The notes under the pieces were generated by a model. It ran no database searches. It was not told the origin of the DNA and saw only the letters and a program-made list of their open reading frames with translations. Made by a program: the position numbers and the translations under genes. A stretch of DNA of 51,939 bases from Luteimonas sp. 8-5 (GTDB taxonomy: Bacteria; Pseudomonadota; Gammaproteobacteria; Xanthomonadales; Xanthomonadaceae), in assembly GCF_029763755.1 (NCBI RefSeq), contig NZ_JARUVM010000029.1, positions 1 to 51,939 of the forward strand, written 5' to 3'. How positions within the stretch are numbered: position 1 is the stretch's first letter; each line of letters opens with the position of its first letter. Below, in pieces: positions 7,890 to 16,662 of this stretch.

Positions 7890-8924
7890 ATGGCGTCCTC
7901 CCCGCGCCCCCACCGCGTCGACCATGCGTCGACGCAGACCCTTGCGAGCGAGCTGGCAAAAGCGCGCCGCGAACTCGCGTCCGCACGCGAGGCCCTGCAG
8001 CGCAGCGAGAGCGCCCTGGCCGCGATCGCCGACGGCATCGTCGTCACCGACCTGCAGGGCCGCATCACCAGCCTCAACCCGGTCGCCTGCCACCTGACGG
8101 GATGGACCCAGGCCGAGGCGATGTCGCGGCCGCTGTCCGAAGTCGTGCGGATCATCGACACCCACGGCGACATGATCGACCTGCTCGGCGACGGCTTCGG
8201 CAACGGCAACGACGACACCGGTTCGCTGGTGCGCCTGGACGGCCACGTGATCCTGGTCGACGGCACAGTGGCGCAGATCCACGACCCGCAGCGCCGCCAG
8301 GTCGGCAACATCGTGACCTTCCGCAACGTCACCGCGGCCACGCGCATGGCCCGCGAGCTGTCCTACCACGCCAACCACGACGCGCTGACCGGCCTGCTCA
8401 ACCGCCGCGTGCTGGAGGCGCGCCTGGGCCGGGCGCTGGACAGCGCAGACGAACTCGACTGCCGCCACGCCCTGCTCTACTTCGACCTGGACCACTTCAA
8501 GGCGATCAACGACAGCGCCGGCCATGTCGCCGGCGACGAACTCCTGCGCCAGCTTTCGCTGCTGCTGCGCCGCCAGCTGCGCGAGCACGACACCCTGGCG
8601 CGCATGGGCGGCGACGAGTTCGCCGTGTTGCTGGAGAACTGCGGCAGCGCGCGCGCCAACACCGTGGCGGAGAAAATCCGCGACACGGTCGGCGCGTTCG
8701 AGTTCACCTGGGAAGGCCGCGTCCACCGCACCGGCGCCAGCGTGGGCCAGGTCGAATTCAACGGCCACGGCCTGTCCGCGCGCGACGTGATCGAGGCCGC
8801 CGACCGCATGTGCTACGCGGCCAAGTCGGCCGGTCGAGGGCGCATCGCCGCCTGCACCGTGCAGGGCATCGACCCCACGCGTCCCGCCGCTACTTCCGTG
8901 GGGGGCTGGCGACCTCGCGGTTGA
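7890..8924 (+). CDS. PAS-GGDEF diguanylate cyclase
   Basis: This 344-residue cytoplasmic protein starts with a coiled coil (LASELAKARRELASAREALQ, about 12-40). A PAS domain follows at about 40-150 (ALAAIADGIVVTDLQGRITS, NPVACHLTGW, and a PAC-like NIVTFRNVTAATRMAR). The GGDEF domain at about 155-325 (HDALTGLLNRRVLEARL, LYFDLDHFKAINDSAGH) has an intact active loop RMGGDEFAVLLE. It should make c-di-GMP in response to a PAS-sensed signal. It overlaps the convergent downstream gene by 35 bp at its C-terminus (8890-8924), so the last residues are poorly constrained. Confidence 0.92.
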   Translation: MASSPRPHRVDHASTQTLASELAKARRELASAREALQRSESALAAIADGIVVTDLQGRITSLNPVACHLTGWTQAEAMSRPLSEVVRIIDTHGDMIDLLGDGFGNGNDDTGSLVRLDGHVILVDGTVAQIHDPQRRQVGNIVTFRNVTAATRMARELSYHANHDALTGLLNRRVLEARLGRALDSADELDCRHALLYFDLDHFKAINDSAGHVAGDELLRQLSLLLRRQLREHDTLARMGGDEFAVLLENCGSARANTVAEKIRDTVGAFEFTWEGRVHRTGASVGQVEFNGHGLSARDVIEAADRMCYAAKSAGRGRIAACTVQGIDPTRPAATSVGGWRPRG

Positions 8925-9315
8925 AGCACTGGCGCCCGGCGCCGTGCTTCCACGCGTCGACCACCGGGCCATACGGCGTGTCGGCGGCGGTGTCGGTGGT
9001 GAACTCCGCGCACAGCCTGTAGCTGCGCTCGCCCAGCACTTCGTAGCCGTACGGCGTGCCGCTGGCCGGATCGCCCGGCGCCAGGTTCCAGCCGGGCATT
9101 TCCGCCCGCAGTGCCGCCATGTCGGCCGGCAGCGCCTTGTGCCCGGCATGGTAGACCCCGATCGCGTTCTCGAGCTGCTGCAGGTCCTGCACGCGACGCG
9201 CATCCAGGCGCTGTTCGCGCTGCTGCGGCGGCGAATCCAGGACCGCGATCGCGGCCACCAGCGTGGCACCAACGACCAGCGACGCGATCACCGAAAGACG
9301 GCGGCCCGGACTCAT
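8890..9315 (-). CDS. Membrane-anchored hypothetical protein, pseudopilin-like periplasmic domain
   Basis: This 141-residue protein has one N-terminal transmembrane helix (LSVIASLVVGATLVAAIAVL). The rest looks like a small pseudopilin-type fold: RRVQDLQQLENAIGVYHAGHKALP, GTPYGYEVLGERSYRLCAEF, and a late Cys pair (CAEF, RQCFN) that may form a disulfide. The prepilin peptidase site (G before F/M-T-L-x-E) is not visible, so this is not a processed pseudopilin. Its ATG overlaps the TGA of the upstream DUF5671-like gene, so the two are coupled and may form a membrane pair. Confidence 0.72.
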   Translation of the reverse strand: MSPGRRLSVIASLVVGATLVAAIAVLDSPPQQREQRLDARRVQDLQQLENAIGVYHAGHKALPADMAALRAEMPGWNLAPGDPASGTPYGYEVLGERSYRLCAEFTTDTAADTPYGPVVDAWKHGAGRQCFNREVASPPRK

Positions 9316-9956
9316 GGCTGCTTCTCCTCGCGGCGCAGGTCGGACAGGTAGTAGCCGAAGATCGAGCCGGCGATGGCGCCCACCACGAACACCTTGAGCA
9401 GGAAGCGCGCGCCCAGTTCGCCGCCGAGCACGTTGTACAGCAGCGTGATCAGGTCGCCGATAACGATGCCGGCGGCCAGGAACAGGGTCACGTAGGTGAG
9501 CCAGCGGCGGACCGCGGACTGGCGCTTGGTCGGGCTGCGTGCCAGCTCCTTGCCCAGCAGGTTGGCCACGTACAGGAACACCGGGAAGGCGACCGCCAGC
9601 GACGCCACGCCCCAGCGCATCGACGAGGCCGCGTGCGTCGCCCGCCAGGCCGGATCGGCCGGATCCGGGAACGCGCGGTTGATCAGGTCGAACAGCAGGC
9701 TGCCCAGGTGGTAGGCGCTGATGTACAGCGTCGCGAACAGGACCAGGTACAGGAAGGCTTCCCGGGCGGACAGGTAGGGGCGCGGTTTGGGTACCGGCAC
9801 CGGGAACGAAACGTCGGCGTAGGCATCGAGCGCATCGACGGCCTGCTCTTCCGGCCAGCCCGCCGCCGTCAGCGCCGCCAGCACCGACTGCTTGGATTCG
9901 CCTCGCGACAGTGCCGCATGGACGAACTGCTCGAGTTCCCGCGTCGCGACGCCCAT
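9312..9956 (-). CDS. DUF5671-like multi-pass membrane protein
   Basis: This 214-residue protein has a soluble helical N-terminus (residues 1-50, ELEQFVHAALSRGESKQSVLAALTAAGW), a UBA-like or SHOCT-like module. Four hydrophobic segments follow: AFLYLVLFATLYISAYHLG, WGVASLAVAFPVFLYVANLLG, LTYVTLFLAAGIVIGDLITL and KVFVVGAIAGSIFGYYLSDL. The arrangement matches DUF5671 membrane proteins, whose role is not known. It is the first gene of a two-gene unit with the pseudopilin-like protein (4-base overlap). Confidence 0.78.
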   Translation of the reverse strand: MGVATRELEQFVHAALSRGESKQSVLAALTAAGWPEEQAVDALDAYADVSFPVPVPKPRPYLSAREAFLYLVLFATLYISAYHLGSLLFDLINRAFPDPADPAWRATHAASSMRWGVASLAVAFPVFLYVANLLGKELARSPTKRQSAVRRWLTYVTLFLAAGIVIGDLITLLYNVLGGELGARFLLKVFVVGAIAGSIFGYYLSDLRREEKQP

Positions 9957-9960
9957 GGCG

Positions 9961-10899
9961 CTACAGCCTCACCAGTTCGACGCGGCGGTTCTTCGCGCGC
10001 CCTTCCTCGGTGTCGTTGCCGGCCACCGGCTTGTCCTGGCCAAAGCCCTTCGACTGCAGCCGCGCCGGATCCACGCCCAGGCCGACGAGCGCACCGAGCA
10101 CGCTGCGCGCGCGTGCGGTCGACAACTCCTGGTTGTGCGCGGCGTCGCCGGTGTTGTCGGTATGGCCCTCGATCGACAGGCGCAGACCCGGTTCGCCTTC
10201 GAGCAGCTTTGCGATCTGCTCGACCAGCGGCTGCGCATCCGGGCGCAGCGTCGCCTTGTCGACATCGAAGTTGACCTGCAGCGCCACCCGGCCGTCGGCG
10301 TCGAGCGCCTGCTTCATCGCGGCGGCATCGAGGAAGCCCAGCGAACGCGCCATCGCCTTGCGCTCGAGCACCACCACGTAACCGTGCAGCGGGATCGCGC
10401 CGGAGCTGATGTCGATCCAGTACTCCTTGTCCGCGGTGCGCAGCAGGTAGCTGTCGTGGCGATAGCCCGGCACCGCGACCGCGCCGTACTGGTTCTGCTC
10501 GATCACCGCGCGGCCGCCCGCGGCCTTGGCCACGTCAGGCGTGTACTGCACGGTGTTGATCTTCACCCCGCCGAGTTCGGCGATGGCGTCCTGGTAATTG
10601 CGGTGGAATTCCAGGGCGGTGTAGGGCCGCGCCTTGTTGGCCAGGTTGAACTTGTCGTGGAAGATCCGGCCCTCGACCAGCACGGCCTTGTCGCCAGCCA
10701 GGAAGTACTGGCCGTCGTAAGGCACCTCGTGCTCGCCCTCGCGAACCGCGCTGGCCAGGCCGTCGGGCGCCTTGAAGAACGGGAACGGCGGCAGCGCCGC
10801 CGTCGTCACCGGCACGCTGCCGGGGTCGAAGTCCTGCGCGCCCGCGGGCGCCGCCATCAGCATCACCAGCACCACCGACAACACCAGCCTCATGCGCAT
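9961..10899 (-). CDS. OmpA-family outer-membrane/periplasmic protein
   Basis: A 312-residue protein. The start at ATG 10899 is preferred over 10914 because the sequence between them is a strong Shine-Dalgarno (GGAGG 8 bases before the ATG). A signal peptide (LVLSVVLVMLMAAPAGA) leads into a novel 190-residue N-terminal domain. The C-terminal OmpA peptidoglycan-binding domain includes VNFDVDKATLRPDAQPLVEQIA, LRLSIEGHTDNTGDAAHNQEL and LSTARARSVLGALV, and ends with GRAKNRRVELVRL. It probably links the envelope to peptidoglycan through diaminopimelate. The N-terminal domain is not recognised. Confidence 0.88.
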   Translation of the reverse strand: MRMRLVLSVVLVMLMAAPAGAQDFDPGSVPVTTAALPPFPFFKAPDGLASAVREGEHEVPYDGQYFLAGDKAVLVEGRIFHDKFNLANKARPYTALEFHRNYQDAIAELGGVKINTVQYTPDVAKAAGGRAVIEQNQYGAVAVPGYRHDSYLLRTADKEYWIDISSGAIPLHGYVVVLERKAMARSLGFLDAAAMKQALDADGRVALQVNFDVDKATLRPDAQPLVEQIAKLLEGEPGLRLSIEGHTDNTGDAAHNQELSTARARSVLGALVGLGVDPARLQSKGFGQDKPVAGNDTEEGRAKNRRVELVRL

Positions 10900-10944
10900 C
10901 GCGGACTCCTCCATGGAATGGCTGGCGGCTAGCCTACCCCAGGA

Positions 10945-11445
10945 TCAGGTCTTGCGCGGCAGCTTCCAGTCCGGACGGACGTAGTGGCAGGTATAGCCGG
11001 TGGGATAGCGCTGCAGGTAGTCCTGGTGCTCGGGTTCGGCTTCCCAGAAGTCGCCCGCCGGGGCGACCTCGGTGACCAGCTTGCCCGGCCACAGGCCCGA
11101 GGCCTCGACGTCGACGATGGTCTCCAGCGCCGTGGCCTGCTGCTCTGGCGTGGTGTAGTAGATCGCCGAGCGGTACGAGGTACCGACGTCGTTGCCCTGC
11201 CGGTTCTCGGTGGTCGGGTCGTGGATCTGGAAGAAGAATTCGAGCAGGTCGCGGTACCCGATGCGTTCGGGGTCGAACACGATCTCAACCGCCTCGGCAT
11301 GCGTGCCATGGTTGCGGTAGGTCGCGTCGGGAACGTCGCCGCCGCTGTAGCCCACGCGCGTGGACACCACGCCGTCCATCTTGCGCAGCAGGTCCTGCAC
11401 GCCCCAGAAGCAGCCGCCGGCAAGGATCGCGCGCTCGGTGCTCAT
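10945..11445 (-). CDS. msrA: Peptide-methionine (S)-S-oxide reductase MsrA
   Basis: This 166-residue enzyme reduces methionine-S-sulfoxide in oxidised proteins and free Met-S-O. The catalytic motif AGGCFWG has its nucleophilic Cys near residue 12. Family blocks [60 protein letters not shown] and [12 protein letters not shown] follow. No C-terminal resolving Cys pair is evident. The ATG overlaps the msrB stop as ATGA, so B and A forms are made together and repair both sulfoxide stereoisomers. It has the usual length for a cytoplasmic MsrA. Confidence 0.95.
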   Translation of the reverse strand: MSTERAILAGGCFWGVQDLLRKMDGVVSTRVGYSGGDVPDATYRNHGTHAEAVEIVFDPERIGYRDLLEFFFQIHDPTTENRQGNDVGTSYRSAIYYTTPEQQATALETIVDVEASGLWPGKLVTEVAPAGDFWEAEPEHQDYLQRYPTGYTCHYVRPDWKLPRKT

Positions 11446-11894
11446 GGCCGCTCCTCCACCTGGTCCAGGTACGCGCCATAGCCTTCGGCCTCCATGCGAT
11501 CGCGCGGCACGAAGCGCAGCGACGCCGAGTTGATGCAGTAGCGCAGCCCACCGCGGTCGCGCGGACCGTCCTCGAACACGTGGCCCAGGTGGCTGTCGCC
11601 ATGCGCGGAGCGCACCTCGGTCCGGATCATCCCGTGCGAACCGTCGCGCAGTTCCTTGATGTGCGCCGGGACCAGCGGCCGGGTGAAGCTCGGCCAGCCG
11701 CAATGCGCGTCGAACTTGTCCGACGAGGCGAACAACGGCTCGCCCGAGACGATGTCGACGTAGATGCCGGGCTCGTGGTTGTGCAGGTATTCGCCGGTGC
11801 CGGGGCGCTCGGTGCCGCTTTCCTGGGTCACGCGATACTGCTCGGACGTGAGCCGGGCGATCGCATCGGGATCCTTCCTGTAGGTATTCGTCAT
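11442..11894 (-). CDS. msrB: Peptide-methionine (R)-S-oxide reductase MsrB
   Basis: A 150-residue protein. The start at ATG 11894 was chosen because AGGA lies about 7 bases upstream; the longer frame adds only MATPRQDHD. MsrB signatures are [36 protein letters not shown] and the catalytic [11 protein letters not shown]. The two CxxC pairs that bind structural zinc in many MsrB proteins are absent ([11 protein letters not shown] and [10 protein letters not shown] in their places), so this is a zinc-free form. It is translationally coupled to msrA and reduces the R-sulfoxide. Confidence 0.94.
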   Translation of the reverse strand: MTNTYRKDPDAIARLTSEQYRVTQESGTERPGTGEYLHNHEPGIYVDIVSGEPLFASSDKFDAHCGWPSFTRPLVPAHIKELRDGSHGMIRTEVRSAHGDSHLGHVFEDGPRDRGGLRYCINSASLRFVPRDRMEAEGYGAYLDQVEERP

Positions 11895-11955
11895 GTCGTG
11901 ATCCTGCCGTGGGGTGGCCACGCCATGCTAACGCCGCGGCAGGCACCATGGCGTC

Positions 11956-12936
11956 ATGACAGGCATCGCGAACCTGCCGGAAGGCGCCGTGGGCCACGCG
12001 CTCGTCATCCTCCTGCTGCTGCTCGCCGTGTGGCTGGGCGTGCGCGCGATCCGCGCCATGGAGCGCCGCGTCGCGCGCGAGAACCCGCTGGACGTGGCCG
12101 ACAACCTGCATGCGCGCAAGATCCTGACCCAGGCCCGCGTGGTCAGCGGCGTCGCCCAGGGCCTGGTGGTCCTGGTGGGCGTGGCGCTGGCGTTGATGAC
12201 GTTCCCCGGCATCCGCCAGATCGGCGCCACGCTGCTCGCTTCGGCAGGACTCATCGGCCTGGTGGCGGGCATCGCCGCCAAGCCCGTGTTCGGCAACCTG
12301 ATCGCCGGACTGCAGATCGCGCTCGCCCAGCCGATCCGCCTGGACGACGTGGTCATCGTCGAGGGCGAATGGGGCCGCATCGAGGAGATCAACCGCACCT
12401 ATGTCGTGGTGCGCGTCTGGGACGAGCGGCGCCTGGTGGTGCCGCTGCAGTGGTTCATCGAGCATCCGTTCCAGAACTGGACGCGCACGACCTCGCAGCT
12501 GCTCGGCACCGCGTTCCTGTGGCTGGATTACCGCACCCCGATGCAGGACGTGCGCGAGGCGCTGCAGCGCATCTGCGAGAGCGACGAACGCTGGGACCGG
12601 CGGGTATGCGTGGCCCAGGTCACCGAGACCGCCGAGACCACCATCCAGGTGCGCCTGCTGGTGAGCGCGCGCAACTCCGGCGAACTGTTCGACCTGCGCT
12701 GCGCGGTGCGCGAACGGATGATCGACTACCTCAGCCATGCGCATCCGGAATCGTTGCCGCGGATGCGCGTGGACATGGGCCGGCAGGCGCCCGAGGCGGT
12801 GGCCGCGGTTCCGCAGCCCGAAGCGCTGGACGCGCTGGAGGCGGGCTCGGCGCAGGTCGCCGAGAGCACCGCCTCACCGGGCGCCGAGGACGTGAACGAC
12901 GCCGATGCCCCGGCACGCGAACATCAGGCTTCCTGA
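11956..12936 (+). CDS. MscS-type mechanosensitive ion channel
   Basis: This 326-residue inner-membrane protein has an N-terminal helix ([21 protein letters not shown]), then a second ([21 protein letters not shown]). The pore-lining TM3 with the Gly/Ala pattern follows ([26 protein letters not shown]). After it comes the MscS beta domain ([41 protein letters not shown]) and an alpha/beta vestibule. It should release solutes during hypo-osmotic shock. The Ala/Glu-rich tail from about 275 is probably disordered. The 3' end overlaps the convergent MddA-like gene by 13 bp. Confidence 0.93.
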   Translation: MTGIANLPEGAVGHALVILLLLLAVWLGVRAIRAMERRVARENPLDVADNLHARKILTQARVVSGVAQGLVVLVGVALALMTFPGIRQIGATLLASAGLIGLVAGIAAKPVFGNLIAGLQIALAQPIRLDDVVIVEGEWGRIEEINRTYVVVRVWDERRLVVPLQWFIEHPFQNWTRTTSQLLGTAFLWLDYRTPMQDVREALQRICESDERWDRRVCVAQVTETAETTIQVRLLVSARNSGELFDLRCAVRERMIDYLSHAHPESLPRMRVDMGRQAPEAVAAVPQPEALDALEAGSAQVAESTASPGAEDVNDADAPAREHQAS

Positions 12937-13691
12937 GGCTTGCGCCGCGCCGCCTTGCGCCGGCCGAACGGCAGCAGCATCGGCACCTGGCGCTGGTATT
13001 CGCGATAGGTATCGCCGTAGATCGCGATCAGGTCGCGTTCCTCCAGGAATTTCACCGCGACCAGGATGTAGCCGGTGGTGGCGATCGCGAACAGCAGGTG
13101 CCCCACGCTCATCGTCGGCGCGGACCAGAACGCGACCAGGAAGCCGAGCATCAGCGGATGGCGCACGACCCGGTAGAACGCGCGCGCCACGAACGGCACG
13201 TGCGGGTCGGGGCGGCGGCCCGTGGCATGGAACCATGCCTGGCGCAGGCCGAACAGGTCGAAGTGGTTGATCAGGAAGGTGCTGTACAGCAACAGCAGCC
13301 AGCCCGACGCGCACAGCGCGTAAATGGCGATCCGCGCGGCTTCGGCTTCGACGTGCCAGACCACCTGCGGCAGCGAGCGCCACTGCCACATCAGCAGGGC
13401 GAGCACCAGCGTGCTGGCCAGCACGTAGGTGGCGCGCTCGACCGGCTCGGGGACGATCTGCTTCCACCAGCGCTTGAAGCCGGGGCGGGCCATGCCGCTG
13501 TGCTGCACGGCGAACAGCAGCAGCAGCGCGACGTCGATGCCGATGGCCACCGGCAGCGCGGCGGCGGGGCCGTTGTCGATATGGCGGGGGACGATGTCCA
13601 GGCCGGCAACGAAGGCGATGGCGTACAGGAACGTCACCAGGAAAAAGACATAGCAGCCCGCGGCGTAGGCGAGCGAGAGCAGACGGAACAT
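12924..13691 (-). CDS. MddA-like methanethiol S-methyltransferase (NnrU/ICMT superfamily)
   Basis: This 255-residue integral membrane protein has about six hydrophobic segments (for example AGCYVFFLVTFLYAIAFVAGL, IGIDVALLLLFAVQHSGMARP, LCASGWLLLLYSTFLINHFDLFG). The motifs LFAVQHSGMARPGFKRWW and FYRVVRHPLMLGFLVAFWSAP, plus the C-terminal EERDLIAIYGDTYREYQRQVPML, are those of isoprenylcysteine-methyltransferase-like proteins. The nearest type I can name is MddA, which makes dimethyl sulfide from methanethiol and SAM. The substrate is inferred from family resemblance. A 114-bp gap separates it from the upstream hydrolase-LuxR gene. Confidence 0.82.
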   Translation of the reverse strand: MFRLLSLAYAAGCYVFFLVTFLYAIAFVAGLDIVPRHIDNGPAAALPVAIGIDVALLLLFAVQHSGMARPGFKRWWKQIVPEPVERATYVLASTLVLALLMWQWRSLPQVVWHVEAEAARIAIYALCASGWLLLLYSTFLINHFDLFGLRQAWFHATGRRPDPHVPFVARAFYRVVRHPLMLGFLVAFWSAPTMSVGHLLFAIATTGYILVAVKFLEERDLIAIYGDTYREYQRQVPMLLPFGRRKAARRKPQEA

Positions 13692-13805
13692 TCGGGAAGG
13701 TCCTGGGGGAAAACGGTGGCGGCAGGGTGGAACGCCGAAGCCGCCGCGCCAATGGGAACCTTGTCCCGGTTCGCCGGATCCGATCGGGACAAATGTCCCG
13801 GTCGG

Positions 13806-14885
13806 TCAGCCGGCGCCGTCGCCTCCCGACTGCCGGTGCCAGGCCACGATCGCCTCGGCCCGGCTGCGCACGCCCAGCTTCCGGTACAGGTTGGAGACGT
13901 GGTTGCGCACGGTCTTCTCCGCCACGCCCAGCTCGTACGCGATCTGCGCATTGCTGCGGCCTTCGCACAACAGGCGCAGCGCAGCGCGCTCGCGGCCGGT
14001 GAGCTGTGCAGCGCTGATGTCGGCCTGCGGTCGCGCGGCCTTCGGCGCCACGCCGGTGAACTCCAGCACCGCCGCCTGGAACTCGCGCCATGCCGGCTCG
14101 TCCTCGAGCAGCACGTGGTTGTCCGAGCGCAACTGCACGAAGCTGGCACCGGGGATCCCGCTGGCCAGCGCCCGCCCCTGCGCCAGCGGCGCGACCTGGT
14201 CGCGGTCCGAATGCAGCACCAGGGTAGGCACGCGGACCTTGGCCAGTTCCTCGCGCACGTCGATCTCGCCGCGCGCGCGCAGCAACTGGATCGCATTGGC
14301 CTGGGAAGTCGTGCGCCGGCACAGCTCGTTGAACCAGGCGAGCTGCTCGGGCGTGCCGTTGGGCACGAAGCGCGTGGTGAACAGCTGGCGGAACGAAGGA
14401 TTGTCCACGCCCCAGCCCAGGCCGACGACGTGCATCACCGCCTTGTACAGCTCGCGCCGCCGTGGATCCTCGCTGCGGTTTCCGCCCACCGCGTAGCCGC
14501 CGTACAGCACCAGGTGCGAGACGCGCTCGGGATGGCGCACTGCATAGCGTATGGCGGTGCTCGCGCCCTGGCTGATGCCCAGCAGCACCATCGGCTCATC
14601 GACGTGCGCCGCGTCCACCACCTGTTCCAGGTCGCCAAGCCAGTGCGATGCGTCCAGGTCGCCGGTGTTCCAGTCCGACATGCCGCAGCCGCGCTCGTCG
14701 TAGCGCACGGCACGGAAATGGCCGCCCAGGAAACGCAGCCAGTGCGCCCAAACCGGGCTTTCCATGTCGTATTGCAAGTGCGTCATCCACGTCGCCGCGC
14801 GCACCAGCGGCTTGCCGCGGCCGATCTCGGACCAGGCCAGCTGGACCCCGTCGTCGCCGCGCACGTAGCCGACGCGCTGTCTCAC
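13806..14885 (-). CDS. Alpha/beta hydrolase fused to a LuxR-type DNA-binding domain
   Basis: A 359-residue fusion. The GTG start at 14885 overlaps the stop of the DUF885 gene as GTGA. Residues about 1-275 form an alpha/beta hydrolase: WLRFLGGHFRAVRYDERGCG, the nucleophile elbow LGISQGAS, the acid in TLVLHSDRDQVAPL and the late His in LRSDNHVLLEDEP. Residues about 290-350 are a LuxR/NarL helix-turn-helix (LTGRERAALRLLCEGRSNAQIA, VAEKTVRNHVSNLYRKLGVRSRAEAIV). The hydrolase fold may act as a ligand sensor controlling DNA binding, or may be an active enzyme. The coupled peptidase gene is a likely partner or target. Confidence 0.88.
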   Translation of the reverse strand: MRQRVGYVRGDDGVQLAWSEIGRGKPLVRAATWMTHLQYDMESPVWAHWLRFLGGHFRAVRYDERGCGMSDWNTGDLDASHWLGDLEQVVDAAHVDEPMVLLGISQGASTAIRYAVRHPERVSHLVLYGGYAVGGNRSEDPRRRELYKAVMHVVGLGWGVDNPSFRQLFTTRFVPNGTPEQLAWFNELCRRTTSQANAIQLLRARGEIDVREELAKVRVPTLVLHSDRDQVAPLAQGRALASGIPGASFVQLRSDNHVLLEDEPAWREFQAAVLEFTGVAPKAARPQADISAAQLTGRERAALRLLCEGRSNAQIAYELGVAEKTVRNHVSNLYRKLGVRSRAEAIVAWHRQSGGDGAG

Positions 14886-16600
14886 GGGCCGGCCTTCTGC
14901 CCGGCGATGAACCTGGACACTTCCTGCTCCAGCACCGGCAGCGGCACCGCGCCCAGGGCGAGGATGGTGTCGTGGAAGCGCTTCTGGTCGAAACGCGCGC
15001 CCAGCTCGCGTTCGGCTTCCGCGCGCAGGTCGCGCAGCGTGCGATAGCCGATGTAGTAGGACAGCGCCTGGCCCGGCCAGGAAATGTAGCGGTCGACCTC
15101 GTTCTCGATGTCGAGCTGCGCCAGTGCCGTGTGGCTGGCTAGGTAGTCGATCGCCTGCTGCCGCGTCCAGCCCTTCGAATGCAGGCCGGTGTCGATCACC
15201 AAGCGCGCCGCGCGCCACATTTCCATGGTCAGGCGGCCGAAGTCCTGGTACGGCGTCTCGTACACGCCCATCTGCGTGCCCAGCCATTCCGAGTACAGGC
15301 CCCAGCCCTCGCCGTAGCCGGAGAAATAGAGGTTCTGCCTGAATTCCGGCCGCTCCGGCGCCTCCAGCGCCAGCGCAGCCTGCAGGCTGTGGCCGGGCGC
15401 GCACTCGTGCAGCACCAGCGCCGGGATGTTGTACAGCGGCCGCGACGGCAAGTCGTAGGTGTTGAACAGGCACGCGTCGAGCCCGCCGCGCGCCGAGGTG
15501 TAGTTGGGCGCGATGTCGTCCGGCACCGGGATGATGGTGAAGCGGTAGCGCGGCAGCGTGCCCAGCGTGTACTTGAGCTGGCCGTCGATCTTCTTGGCGA
15601 TCCATGCCGCCGTGGCCATGAGTTCCCGTGGCGTCTTCGCGTAGAAGCGCGGATCGGTACGCAGGAACGCGAGGAACTCCTGGAACGTGCCCTCGAAGCC
15701 CGCGCGCTTCATCACTTCGCGCATTTCCGCTTCGATCCGCGCGACTTCGGCCAGGCCCATCGCGTGGATCTGTTCAGCGGTCATGTCCAGGGTGACGTAC
15801 TCGCGGATCTGCGACTGGTAGAACGCCGCGCCGTCGGGCAGGTCGCTGGCCGAAGTGGTGATGCGCGTGTTCGGCAGGTAGTCCTCGCGCAGGTAGGCCA
15901 GCAGCTTGCGGTAGGCCGGCACCACCCGTTCGAGCACCACCTTGTGGCCTTCGGCCTGCAGCGCCGCGCGCACGTCCGCCGGGATGGTCTCGGGCATGGC
16001 GTCGAACGTGGCCAGGAACGGATTGCCCTCCGCGACCACGTACGGTTCCAGCGTGCGCTCGCGTCCCTGCACCGAGATGCGCGGCACGCTCCAGCCGCGC
16101 GCCAGGCCGCGCTCCATGTTGGCGATGTTCTCGTCGAAGTAGCGCGGCAGGTCCTCGAGTCGGCCGATGAAGGCGCGCCAGTCGGCGACGTCGCGGTACG
16201 GCTGCGACGGATTGAGGTAGCTCCAGAAGAAGCTGTCGCTGTTGAACGGCGCTTCGTAAGTGCGCCACTTCGCGTTGTTGTACTGCGCCTCGATGTCGGC
16301 GCGGAACACCGCCGCGTTCACCTGCTCTTCGTGCGGCAGTGATGCGACGTCGATCGCGTCGAGCTGCTCCAGCACCTGCTTCCAGTAAGCCGCGCGACGA
16401 TCCCAGGCTTCCGGCGTCACCGAAGGGAAGCGGTCGCCCGACTTCCACTCGCCGTCGTCGGTCTGGTAACCAAACTCGTGCTGGCGCCACTGCCATTCCT
16501 GCGTATACAGCGTCTTGAGCGCGTTGCCGGATTGCGCGCACGCAAGGGACGGCAAGGTGCTGCCGAGGACGATGGCAAGAATGAGGAACAACGCTCTCAT
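14882..16600 (-). CDS. Secreted DUF885 metallopeptidase-like protein
   Basis: This 572-residue protein has a signal peptide (LFLILAIVLGSTLPSLACAQ). It belongs to the DUF885 family, which looks like zinc peptidases related to carboxypeptidase Taq/M3-type enzymes. The zinc motif is PALVLHECAPGHSLQ (HExxxGH), followed by NLYFSGYGEGWGLYSEWLG, where a third ligand Glu is expected. The C-terminus has the helical ENEVDRYISWPGQALSYYIG. It is probably periplasmic or outer-membrane associated and degrades peptides. The stop overlaps the start of the hydrolase-LuxR gene. Confidence 0.9.
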   Translation of the reverse strand: MRALFLILAIVLGSTLPSLACAQSGNALKTLYTQEWQWRQHEFGYQTDDGEWKSGDRFPSVTPEAWDRRAAYWKQVLEQLDAIDVASLPHEEQVNAAVFRADIEAQYNNAKWRTYEAPFNSDSFFWSYLNPSQPYRDVADWRAFIGRLEDLPRYFDENIANMERGLARGWSVPRISVQGRERTLEPYVVAEGNPFLATFDAMPETIPADVRAALQAEGHKVVLERVVPAYRKLLAYLREDYLPNTRITTSASDLPDGAAFYQSQIREYVTLDMTAEQIHAMGLAEVARIEAEMREVMKRAGFEGTFQEFLAFLRTDPRFYAKTPRELMATAAWIAKKIDGQLKYTLGTLPRYRFTIIPVPDDIAPNYTSARGGLDACLFNTYDLPSRPLYNIPALVLHECAPGHSLQAALALEAPERPEFRQNLYFSGYGEGWGLYSEWLGTQMGVYETPYQDFGRLTMEMWRAARLVIDTGLHSKGWTRQQAIDYLASHTALAQLDIENEVDRYISWPGQALSYYIGYRTLRDLRAEAERELGARFDQKRFHDTILALGAVPLPVLEQEVSRFIAGQKAGP

Positions 16601-16662
16601 GGGATTCTCCGTGCGGACGGGCGCAGCATAGCCCGGCCGGCCCGCAGCCTCGAAACTCCGGG

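Noticed and set aside
11580-15047. 1155-residue plus-strand open frame
   Set aside because: It runs antisense or out of frame through msrB, mscS, the MddA-like gene and the hydrolase-LuxR gene, all with strong family evidence.
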